DNA of 9,318 bases from CAZLAK01 sp964557545. Lineage in GTDB: Bacteria > Bacillota > Desulfotomaculia > Desulfotomaculales > Pelotomaculaceae. The notes below the pieces were generated by a model, which worked only from the letters and a program-made list of their open reading frames with translations, did not search any database and had not been told where the DNA came from. The stretch is taken from NCBI GenBank assembly GCA_964557545.1, contig CAZLAK010000051.1:1-9318 (forward strand), in the 5' to 3' direction. Shown piece after piece: positions 1 through 5,667 of this stretch. The position numbers were made by a program, and so were the translations under genes. Numbering within the stretch: the stretch's first letter is position 1; every line of letters starts with the position of its first letter.

Positions 1-29
1 TTGAGTCTGGCTTAACAAGGTACATAAGC

Positions 30-63
30 AAAAAGAGAGGGACGCACCAAAGGGGCGGCCCTC
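30..63 (-). terminator. Probable intrinsic terminator of the cupin gene
   Basis: Read on the minus strand, GAGGG (59-63) pairs with CCCTC (37-41). Inner GC pairs continue the stem past A-G mismatches around an AAA-centred loop. A run of Us follows (minus strand CTCTTTTTGC). It lies about 70 bases beyond the cupin stop codon in the correct orientation. The stem is imperfect, so the call is moderate. Confidence 0.5.
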
Positions 64-134
64 GCAAAGGGGGGAATTGTTGAGCACGTGCACCGCGCTG
101 ATTTGGTTTAATAAAAGTTTAATAAAATTAGCGT

Positions 135-434
135 TTAAACGAGAACCAAGCATATGACATGGCAGGGAACATCGCCCAGCACTTCTGAGCTGTGCGCTAC
201 ACCGGCGGGAATTATGATTACATCTCCTGGTCCCAGTTCTTTAGCATCACCGTTGACGGTATAAGTTACTTTACCTTTACGGATAAAAATCACGTGGGTT
301 TCTTCGTGCGTGTGTTTTTCTCTCAAAAGCCCCGGCTGGTGAGTGGAAAGTATAGCTAAATACTTGCCTATTTGGATAGAGCCCAACTTTTCGTCTTGCG
401 CGAGAATGACATTAGCTTTCAGATTATCACCCAT
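135..434 (-). CDS. Small single-domain cupin protein
   Basis: This 99-residue protein is one cupin beta-barrel (cupin_2 type) with little else. Motif 1 fits G-x5-H-x-H: G35, H41, H43, then G54. Motif 2 fits G-x5-P-x-G-x2-H: G70, P76, G78, H81. The usual metal-binding Glu or Gln of motif 1 is replaced by His47, so the predicted metal site is H41, H43, H47 and H81. No signal peptide or membrane segment is visible, so it should be cytoplasmic. The ATG at 434 follows GGAGGTG (443-449) by 8 bases, which settles the start. It is transcribed alone, away from the AtuA cluster, from a strong promoter. Small cupins of this type include oxygenases, isomerases and sugar- or effector-binding proteins. The substrate cannot be named; a role linked to the divergent cluster is only inferred from position. 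Confidence 0.9.
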   Translation of the reverse strand: MGDNLKANVILAQDEKLGSIQIGKYLAILSTHQPGLLREKHTHEETHVIFIRKGKVTYTVNGDAKELGPGDVIIIPAGVAHSSEVLGDVPCHVICLVLV

Positions 435-477
435 AGTTACGGCACCTCCGTTACAAAAATTGCCTTGCTAATTAAAA

Positions 478-506
478 ATTATACATAGAAAAAATGGCTA
501 GGTCAA
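478..506 (-). promoter_or_regulatory. Sigma-A promoter for the cupin gene
   Basis: On the minus strand, TTGACC (501-506) is followed after exactly 17 bases by a perfect TATAAT (478-483). This predicts transcription starting near position 471 and a leader of about 37 bases that carries GGAGGTG. It is the clearest promoter in the window. I found no comparably good promoter for the divergent plus-strand cluster in the same AT-rich gap. The best candidate there, TATACA at 543-548, lacks a convincing -35 box. Confidence 0.75.
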
Positions 507-582
507 TGATTTATTAGAAAATTCTTAATTTTTTAAAATAAATATACAAAATACACACTACTGAGAAGGCTGGTGTAAGACA

Positions 583-1938
583 GTGGAAGAAATGCGCATC
601 CTCTCGCCTACCGCCATTCTCGGCTACGGTTTTCCGCTGGATTCTTTTAAAAGGGGCTTAAACCAAAACCCGCACGTTATAGCAGTGGATGCCGGTTCTA
701 CTGACCCGGGGCCTTACTACCTCGGTGCGGGAGTGCCTTTTACCCCAAGCCAGGCCGTAAAGAGGGACTTAAGCTACCTTTTGGAGGCGGCGGCGGAAAG
801 AAAAATCCCCCTGTTAATAGGCACGGCCGGGGGGAGCGGCGGCGAGCCCCACTTGGAACGCGATCTTAGCTTGATTATAGAGGTGGCAAGAGAAAAAGAG
901 CTCCGCTTTAAAATAGCCGTCATCCACGCTGAAATAAGTTCTGAAAAGGTAAGGGAATACTTGCGGTGCGGCAAGGTTGTGCCTCTTTTTCCGGCGCCGC
1001 CGCTTTTGGAAGAAGATTTGGATAATACAGTGAGGATAGTGGGTCAGATGGGATTAGAACCCTTTATCGCTGCGCTGGAGGCAGGGGCAGATGTGGTTTT
1101 GGCCGGGCGTGCCTACGACCCGGCAGTTTTTGCTGCCCCGGCTGTAAGAGAAGGTTTTGACGTGGGGCTTGCCACTCACTTGGGCAAAATACTCGAGTGC
1201 GGGGCCATTGCCGCTTCCCCCGGCAGCGGCAGTGACTGCCTTATCGGGTACTTAAGAAAAGATCACTTTGAGGTGGAGCCTACAAACCCCGGCCGGCGCT
1301 GTACGGTCGCTTCGGTGGCCGCCCATACCCTCTATGAAAAGTCAAATCCCTTGGAATTGCCCGGACCTGGCGGTACGCTGCACCTAAAAGATGCAGTATT
1401 TGAACAAATAAGCAATAGGCGGGTTAGGGCAGCGGGCAGCACTTTTTTACCGGCAGAAAAGTACTGCATAAAACTGGAAGGCGTGAGGATGGCCGGGTAC
1501 AGGACGGTAGCCATAGCCGGCTGCCGCGACCCGGTAATGATAAGAGAAATCGAGACGGTGATCGAGCAGGTGCGGGAAAGGGTAGATGATAATTTTTGCG
1601 GTGCGGGTTTTAAGTATTATCTCGGTTTTAAACTTTACGGCAGGGACGGCGTGATGGGCGCCCTGGAGCCAAAGAGAAAAACAACTCCCCATGAATTGGG
1701 TATTATCATTGAAGCGGTGGCCGAAACACAGGAACTGGCCGACACTGTCTGCGGGTTTGCCCGCTCTACCATGCTGCACTGCAGCTATCCCGGCAGAGTG
1801 GCAACGGCGGGAAACCTGGCCTTTCCCTACTCTCCTTCCGAGTTTCGGGGCGGGGCGGTTTACGAGTTCAGTGTTTATCACACGGTGGAGGTCGGTGATC
1901 CTCTGGAATTATTTCCTATCGAATTTATCGATGTGTAG
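583..1938 (+). CDS. AtuA-family protein (DUF1446)
   Basis: This 451-residue protein belongs to the family named after AtuA of Pseudomonas acyclic terpene (citronellol/geraniol) degradation. Its exact reaction is, to my knowledge, not established. Conserved Gly/Asp-rich blocks are visible: AVDAGSTDPGPYYLGAG (34-50), GTAGGSGGEPHLE (80-92) and VLAGRAYDPAVFAA (172-185). The last block lies in a stretch resembling an alternating alpha/beta fold. No signal peptide or transmembrane segment is seen, so it should be cytosolic. The GTG at 583 (MEEMRILSP) is chosen because a stop lies in frame at 562-564. The only other choice is ATG 592, and the ribosome binding site (GAGAAGG, 13 bases upstream of 583) is not ideal for either. 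A DUF4387 gene follows 58 bases downstream and a MmgE/PrpD gene after it, which makes an operon likely. Terpene use is not implied: no acyl-CoA carboxylase or dehydrogenase genes are present in the window. Confidence 0.88.
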   Translation: MEEMRILSPTAILGYGFPLDSFKRGLNQNPHVIAVDAGSTDPGPYYLGAGVPFTPSQAVKRDLSYLLEAAAERKIPLLIGTAGGSGGEPHLERDLSLIIEVAREKELRFKIAVIHAEISSEKVREYLRCGKVVPLFPAPPLLEEDLDNTVRIVGQMGLEPFIAALEAGADVVLAGRAYDPAVFAAPAVREGFDVGLATHLGKILECGAIAASPGSGSDCLIGYLRKDHFEVEPTNPGRRCTVASVAAHTLYEKSNPLELPGPGGTLHLKDAVFEQISNRRVRAAGSTFLPAEKYCIKLEGVRMAGYRTVAIAGCRDPVMIREIETVIEQVRERVDDNFCGAGFKYYLGFKLYGRDGVMGALEPKRKTTPHELGIIIEAVAETQELADTVCGFARSTMLHCSYPGRVATAGNLAFPYSPSEFRGGAVYEFSVYHTVEVGDPLELFPIEFIDV

Positions 1939-1996
1939 AGAAAAAAGCGGCTTTGGGGTTGGTGGTGCAACAGAAATTTGAGGTTGGTGATGAAAT

Positions 1997-2320
1997 TTGA
2001 AAAAAGTGAAAATTACTGAACTGGCCAGCGTTATCCGCAGTAAAAACGCAGGACCTTATGAGCTGACTTTTGACATTATTTTCGTAGACAGGGATGCTTT
2101 TGAGCTGGCGCGGCGGTCTGGAATATTCAATAAAGAGTTGTTTGCCGGACTTTACGGCATTAGTGTGGACAAGGTGCTGGCAGTAATTGAGTTTCCTCAG
2201 GCTTGCGCCATTAAAGCAACTATTGTCCGTCCCGTGGTATCCGGGGCTCTTGGGGAGACCGATGTGTACGGAGCCCAGCAGCATGCCCCTCTGTTGTCCA
2301 TTGAAGTGCCTGTAACGTGA
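1997..2320 (+). CDS. DUF4387 domain protein
   Basis: This 107-residue protein is covered end to end by the DUF4387 domain. The signature blocks are SKNAGPYELTFD (15-26), VRPVVSG (77-83) and GETDVYGAQQHAPLL (86-100). No enzymatic activity is known to me for the family. It commonly travels beside AtuA-family genes, and it resembles in size the extra C-terminal domain of longer AtuA proteins, so it may be a partner subunit (inference). The start is TTG at 1997, because an in-frame TGA at 1991-1993 excludes anything further upstream. GGTGA at 1986-1990 gives a plausible ribosome binding site 6 bases away. GTG 2006 is the only alternative nearby and has no binding site. It lies between the AtuA and MmgE/PrpD genes with gaps of 58 and 44 bases, consistent with one transcript. 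Confidence 0.88.
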   Translation: MKKVKITELASVIRSKNAGPYELTFDIIFVDRDAFELARRSGIFNKELFAGLYGISVDKVLAVIEFPQACAIKATIVRPVVSGALGETDVYGAQQHAPLLSIEVPVT

Positions 2321-2364
2321 AGTTGCAAGCGCTTAACTAAATTTTTTGTAAGAAAAGGCAGGTA

Positions 2365-3708
2365 ATGCTGATGATTTCCCGGGAACTGGCCGATTTTATT
2401 TGCCAGCTGCGCTTTGAGGAACTTTCCGAAGGTACCGTGCGTGCTGCTAAACTGGCCTTTTTAGACTGGCTGGGGTCAGTAGCCGCCGGCGGCCAGTGCA
2501 CACCCTTTAGGATGGTAGCGGAAGTTTTAGGAGGGCAGGGGGGAAACCCGCAGGCTACGCTTTTACCTGCGGGTGAAAAAACCTCTTGCCTTAACGCTGC
2601 CCTCGGTAACGGTGTGGCCTCCCATACCGTCGAGCTGGACGACGTGCACCGGGGGTCGATCTTGCACGCCGGCGCAGCGGTGATCCCGGCCGCGCTGGCG
2701 TGTGCAGAAATGCTCAATGCCAGCGGCAGGAAATTACTGGAGGCTATTGTGGCGGGCTATGAAATAGCTGTTAGAGTGGGCGAGGCCGTTACGCCGTCGC
2801 ACTATTATTTTTGGCACACAACGGGCACGTGCGGCACATTTGGCGCGGCTGCCGCTGCCGGCAAGCTCTTAAACCTAAAAGAGGGGCAGCTGGTGTGGGC
2901 GCTGGGCAACGCCGGCACGCAGGCAGCGGGCCTGTGGGAGTTTTTGACAGACGGGGCCATGTCCAAGCACCTGCACCCGGGCAAGGCGGCGCAAAACGGC
3001 ACACTGGCCGCCCTGCTGGCCGCGAAAGGCTTTACCGGGGCAACGCTCATCTTGGAAGGGGAGAGGGGGTTTTGCCGCGCCACGGCCCCCCAGTTTGATC
3101 TAAACGCCATTACTGTGGGTCTGGGTCGGTCTCCTTACAAGATAGAAGAAAACTCGTTTAAGTTATACGCCTCCTGCCGCCACACCCACCCCGCTGTAGA
3201 TGTTGTTCTGGAGCTGGCCAGACAAAATGAGATTGTGCTTTCGGATGTAGAGAGCATAACCGTTTATACCTACGCCACAGCCCTAAACATTACAGCTAAC
3301 TATGAGCCAAAAAGCATTTACGACGCCAAATTCAGTCTGCCTTTCTGCGTGGCTTTGGCCTTGAAAAAAGGCAGCTGCGGCCTGGCCGACTTTAACCAAA
3401 AAGCCCTGGCTGATCCCGAAATTAGGGAACTCATGCCGCGCATTAAACTGTTGCTGGACAGCGAAATGGAAAAAAGCCACCCCGCCCGCTGGCCATCGGC
3501 AGTGGAGATAACCACCCGCTCGGGACAGGTATACACAGGCCGCACGGATTTTCCCAAGGGCGACCCGGAAAATCCGCTTACTGCAGCTGAGCTGGCGGCC
3601 AAATTCCGCGCCTTGGCTTTTGGGCTTTGGGGTGAAGAAAAGGTGAAATTTCTTGAAGAAGCGGTCATGGAGCTGGAAAAGATCGAGAATGTAAGCTCTT
3701 TGTTTTAA
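2365..3708 (+). CDS. MmgE/PrpD family protein
   Basis: This 447-residue protein matches the usual length (about 450) of the MmgE/PrpD superfamily, which includes 2-methylcitrate dehydratase and cis-aconitate decarboxylase. The all-helical N-terminal domain carries the active-site blocks: SHTVELDDVHRGSILHAGA (86-104, with D92, D93, H95 and H101), FWHTTGTCGTFG (149-160, H151) and SKHLHPGKAAQNG (200-212, K201, H202, K207). The C-terminal domain begins near FKLYASCRHTHPAVD (265-279, with H273 and H275). Family members act on tri- or dicarboxylic acids by removing water or CO2, or by isomerising. The substrate cannot be read off here. No methylcitrate synthase or methylisocitrate lyase lies nearby, so PrpD in the strict sense is not supported. 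ATG 2365 follows AAGG at 2355-2358 by 6 bases; ATG 2371 is an equally possible start. It is probably cotranscribed with the two upstream genes. Confidence 0.9.
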   Translation: MLMISRELADFICQLRFEELSEGTVRAAKLAFLDWLGSVAAGGQCTPFRMVAEVLGGQGGNPQATLLPAGEKTSCLNAALGNGVASHTVELDDVHRGSILHAGAAVIPAALACAEMLNASGRKLLEAIVAGYEIAVRVGEAVTPSHYYFWHTTGTCGTFGAAAAAGKLLNLKEGQLVWALGNAGTQAAGLWEFLTDGAMSKHLHPGKAAQNGTLAALLAAKGFTGATLILEGERGFCRATAPQFDLNAITVGLGRSPYKIEENSFKLYASCRHTHPAVDVVLELARQNEIVLSDVESITVYTYATALNITANYEPKSIYDAKFSLPFCVALALKKGSCGLADFNQKALADPEIRELMPRIKLLLDSEMEKSHPARWPSAVEITTRSGQVYTGRTDFPKGDPENPLTAAELAAKFRALAFGLWGEEKVKFLEEAVMELEKIENVSSLF

Positions 3709-3764
3709 AGAGTGAAAATCAGTTGATGTAATGGTTAAAATAGTCTTTGCGGAGTGTGGCACAA

Positions 3765-4601
3765 TTGACTAAGGCCAGTATGACCCTGACCGGCGAAAAA
3801 AGCTGCAAAACTGCTTTGTGCAAAACGGGGATACCCGGTTACCGGTACTGCTTAAACCCTTATGTGGGCTGTGCCCACGGCTGCATTTACTGCTACGCTT
3901 CTTTTATGTCCCGCTTTGCCGGCCGGAGCAAGCCTTGGGGGAAGTACGTGGATGCCAAGGTTAATTTTGCGGCGGTTTTGGAAAAGCAGCTTAAAGGGGG
4001 CAGGCTGCCGGGCGGCAGGATAATTATGGGCACAGTTACCGACCTTTACCAGCCGGCAGAGACCGGGTACGAACTGACCAGGTCTTCTCTGGAGGTCCTC
4101 GCCAGGTACCCCTCTTGGGAAGTAGATATTCTCACTAAATCTTCTCTTGTGGTCCGTGATATTTCCCTTATCCAAAAACTTTCCCGTTGCTCAGTAGGCT
4201 TTACCGTTACCACCGTAGACGAGAAGATTTCCCGTATTTTGGAGCCCGGCGCACCGCCCCCCGCCGCCAGGCTGGCTGCAGCCAGGCAGCTGGTAAGGGC
4301 AGGCATACCCGTGTGGGTTTTTATCGCCCCGCTGCTTCCCGGGTTAGGGGATACACCTTCGGCCCTTTCGGATTTATTTTCTGCCGTGGCCGGGGCAGGG
4401 GTGAAGGAAGTATGGGTGGACAGGCTCAATCCCTATCCAACGGCGGTTGGGCGGTTAAAAAAGGCATACCAGTTGCACTTTCCCACAGCTTTAACCGCTC
4501 TGGAAGCCTACTTGAGCCATCCGGCAAATTATTTGGGCGGTTTGTGGGGCAGGCTTATAGAAATTTCGGGTAGCTTTGGCTGTCAGCTTTCGCGGTGTTA
4601 A
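3765..4601 (+). CDS. SPL-type radical SAM protein
   Basis: This is a radical SAM enzyme of the spore photoproduct lyase-like group (COG1533 type), about 278 residues. The N-terminal part reads GIPGYRYCLNPYVGCAHGCIYCYA in form, with the 4Fe-4S ligands C36, C40 and C43 in CxxxCxxC, followed by GTVTDLYQPAE (89-99), a hallmark of this group. The partial TIM barrel continues through ILEPGAPPPAARL (158-170) and PLLPGLGD (189-196). It is shorter than true spore photoproduct lyase (about 340) and belongs to the broad uncharacterised set, so DNA repair is not asserted. Start: TTG 3765 is preferred because GGAG (3751-3754) lies 10 bases upstream. The frame is open back to TTG 3747 (six more residues, no binding site), and ATG 3780 is also possible. 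The gap from the MmgE/PrpD gene is 56 bases with no visible terminator, so readthrough is likely, but a shared function is doubtful. Confidence 0.87.
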   Translation: MTKASMTLTGEKSCKTALCKTGIPGYRYCLNPYVGCAHGCIYCYASFMSRFAGRSKPWGKYVDAKVNFAAVLEKQLKGGRLPGGRIIMGTVTDLYQPAETGYELTRSSLEVLARYPSWEVDILTKSSLVVRDISLIQKLSRCSVGFTVTTVDEKISRILEPGAPPPAARLAAARQLVRAGIPVWVFIAPLLPGLGDTPSALSDLFSAVAGAGVKEVWVDRLNPYPTAVGRLKKAYQLHFPTALTALEAYLSHPANYLGGLWGRLIEISGSFGCQLSRC

Positions 4602-4610
4602 TTGCACATA

Positions 4611-4668
4611 AAAAAATACCGGTGGCCTAGTATTCACTCAGGAGGGGCAGCCGGTTTGTTGTTTTTTG
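4611..4668. terminator. Bidirectional terminator between convergent genes
   Basis: ACCGG (4618-4622) pairs with CCGGT (4651-4655). After a 2x2 internal loop, GCC (4625-4627) pairs with GGC (4646-4648), enclosing an 18-base loop. A T run follows on the plus strand (TTGTTGTTTTTT) and ATTTTTTT follows on the minus strand. It sits between the stops of the radical SAM gene and the leftward GGDEF gene, so it can serve both. The stop codon of the GGDEF gene (4634-4636) falls in the loop. Confidence 0.5.
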
Positions 4669-5260
4669 GGGTTGCTATGCAATTAGACCTGGCTTCCCGG
4701 TAAACTTCTACCCGGTTGCGGCCGGAGGCCTTGGCCGTGTAGAGGGCCGTGTCGGCGGCGTGGACCAGCGTATCCGGAGAACTGCCGGCGGCGGGGATAA
4801 CGGCCGCGGCGCCGATGCTTATGCTGACCACCCCCAGCGGGGACTTTTCGTGGGGAATATTCAAGCTTAAGACGGCCTGGCGGAGCTTTTCGGCCACGAT
4901 CTTGGCCCCGCTGGGCCCGGTGGCCGGCAGAATGACGCCGAACTCCTCGCCCCCGTAGCGGGCCAGCACGTCTGCCGGCCTGTGCAGCTGTCCTTTTAGG
5001 GCTCTGGCCACGCTCTTTAAGCACTCGTCGCCGCTCAAGTGGCCGTAAGTGTCGTTATAGAGCTTAAAAAAGTCGATATCGCACATGAGGACGGCCAGGT
5101 GCAGCCGGTAGCGCTGGGCGTAGGCCCACTCTTCTGCCAATTTTAAGTCAAAGTAGCGCCGGTTAAAAACACCGGTAAGTCCGTCCTGGTAGGTCAGTTC
5201 CTCCAGGGCTTTTTGCGCTTTGGCGCGCTCGGTGACGTCGGTGCCGGCGGCCAGCGCCAT
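4634..5260 (-). CDS. Diguanylate cyclase, GGDEF domain, 5'-truncated
   Basis: This 208-residue protein has a complete GGDEF domain, predicted to make cyclic di-GMP from two GTP. Visible features are YQDGLTGVFNRRYFD (24-38), the metal site DIDFFKLYND (61-70), the inhibitory site RPAD (94-97) exactly five residues before GGEEF (103-107), and ADTALYTAKASGRN (169-182). The enzyme should be active and product-inhibited. The N-terminus, GTDVTERAKAQKALEEL, is the end of a PAS/PAC domain and the linker helix. Upstream of ATG 5260 the same frame stays open to 5386, giving more PAC-like residues (HILACEIWKDEKGEAV), but it contains no ATG, GTG or TTG. It enters the spore-gene terminator and meets TAA at 5387-5389. 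The gene therefore looks like the remnant of a longer PAS-GGDEF sensor. An AAGGGAGAGG sequence 5 bases before ATG 5260 could let the short form be translated. The proline-rich tail has no recognised motif. Confidence 0.85.
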   Translation of the reverse strand: MALAAGTDVTERAKAQKALEELTYQDGLTGVFNRRYFDLKLAEEWAYAQRYRLHLAVLMCDIDFFKLYNDTYGHLSGDECLKSVARALKGQLHRPADVLARYGGEEFGVILPATGPSGAKIVAEKLRQAVLSLNIPHEKSPLGVVSISIGAAAVIPAAGSSPDTLVHAADTALYTAKASGRNRVEVYREARSNCIATPKNNKPAAPPE

Positions 5261-5356
5261 GACCGCCTCTCCCTTTTCGTCTTTCCAAATTTCACACGCC
5301 AGTATATGATTATTTTTGGGCTGAAAAAATCGAAATATACTAAATGGGCGTTCATA

Positions 5357-5384
5357 TAAAAGGGCGCCTCCCCAAAGGCGCCCC
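5357..5384 (-). terminator. Intrinsic terminator of the spore protein gene
   Basis: On the minus strand, GGGCGCCT (5376-5383) and AGGCGCCC (5362-5369) form a perfect 8-bp GC-rich stem with a 6-base loop, followed immediately by TTTTAT. It begins 9 bases beyond the TAG stop at 5393-5395. This is the strongest terminator in the window. It should isolate the spore gene from the GGDEF remnant downstream. Confidence 0.85.
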
Positions 5385-5392
5385 GCTTATGG

Positions 5393-5572
5393 CTACCGTT
5401 TCTCGGCCAGTGACCGCTCGGCCCTTTCAATAGCCAGCCGGACCAGGTTTCCGCAGTTGCGCGAAGAGACGTTGCCAAAACCCTCCCTGCGCACCACGTC
5501 GCCTATGCCAAGCTCGTCAGCTAACTCGTACTTTAGACGCTCGGACATGACCCCTCGCCGCCTTCTACTCAT
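5393..5572 (-). CDS. Small acid-soluble spore protein, alpha/beta type
   Basis: This 59-residue protein belongs to the alpha/beta-type SASP family, which coats spore DNA and protects it from UV and chemical damage inside the dormant spore. After a basic start (MSRRRRGVMSERL), the family block LKYELADELGI (13-23) contains the expected germination-protease site between E16 and L17. The second conserved block is represented by GNVSSRNCGNLVRLAIERAE (33-52). The usual glycine pair of Bacillus homologues is replaced by Cys40-Gly41, as part of a divergent clostridial-like form. ATG 5572 is preceded at 10 bases by AAAGGAGG (5583-5590), which fixes the start. A strong terminator follows. Expression in the forespore under sigma-G is expected from the family, but I could not identify a convincing sigma-G promoter in the leader. 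The gene lies downstream of the GH15 gene on the same strand. Confidence 0.9.
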   Translation of the reverse strand: MSRRRRGVMSERLKYELADELGIGDVVRREGFGNVSSRNCGNLVRLAIERAERSLAEKR

Positions 5573-5600
5573 TAGCTTTACGCCTCCTTTGGTTCAGTTG

Positions 5601-5615
5601 AAACGGTAGCCGTTT
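5601..5615. repeat. 15-bp palindrome in the spore gene leader
   Basis: AAACGG (5601-5606) and CCGTTT (5610-5615) form an inverted repeat around TAG. It sits about 10 bases upstream of the ribosome binding site of the spore protein gene. An inverted copy of 11 of its bases, AAACGGTAGCC, occurs at 5391-5401 across the end of the same gene. It could be an operator or a small RNA hairpin, or it could be chance. Confidence 0.35.
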
Positions 5616-5667
5616 ATAGTTTTTGGCCGCGGCACTGTTTTTAAACCCGAAATTAATTGGTTTTGCA

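Noticed and set aside
645..652. Short A/T and GC-rich runs as CRISPR or direct repeats
   Set aside because: No evenly spaced repeated unit was found anywhere in the window.
1447..1881. 144-codon minus-strand open frame inside the AtuA gene
   Set aside because: It lies wholly antisense to a well-conserved gene, shows no recognisable domain and has no ribosome binding site.
583..2320. Acyclic terpene degradation operon
   Set aside because: Only the family name suggests it; none of the carboxylase, dehydrogenase or CoA ligase genes of that pathway is present.
2365..3708. Calling the MmgE/PrpD protein 2-methylcitrate dehydratase or aconitate decarboxylase
   Set aside because: Active-site residues are shared across the superfamily and no methylcitrate-cycle partner gene is present.
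3723..3741. TTGATG and TAAAAT as a promoter before the radical SAM gene
   Set aside because: The spacing is only 7 bases, far below the 16-18 needed.
3283..3762. 159-codon minus-strand open frame across the end of the MmgE/PrpD gene
   Set aside because: It is antisense to conserved MmgE/PrpD sequence and its composition is typical of a shadow frame.
3765..4601. Naming the radical SAM protein SplB and linking it to the spore gene as a repair system
   Set aside because: It is too short, belongs to a broad uncharacterised group, and is convergent with, not next to, the spore gene.
5194..5478. 94-codon minus-strand frame covering the spore gene end and the GGDEF start
   Set aside because: It is out of frame with both real genes, spans the strong spore-gene terminator, and its residues match no family.
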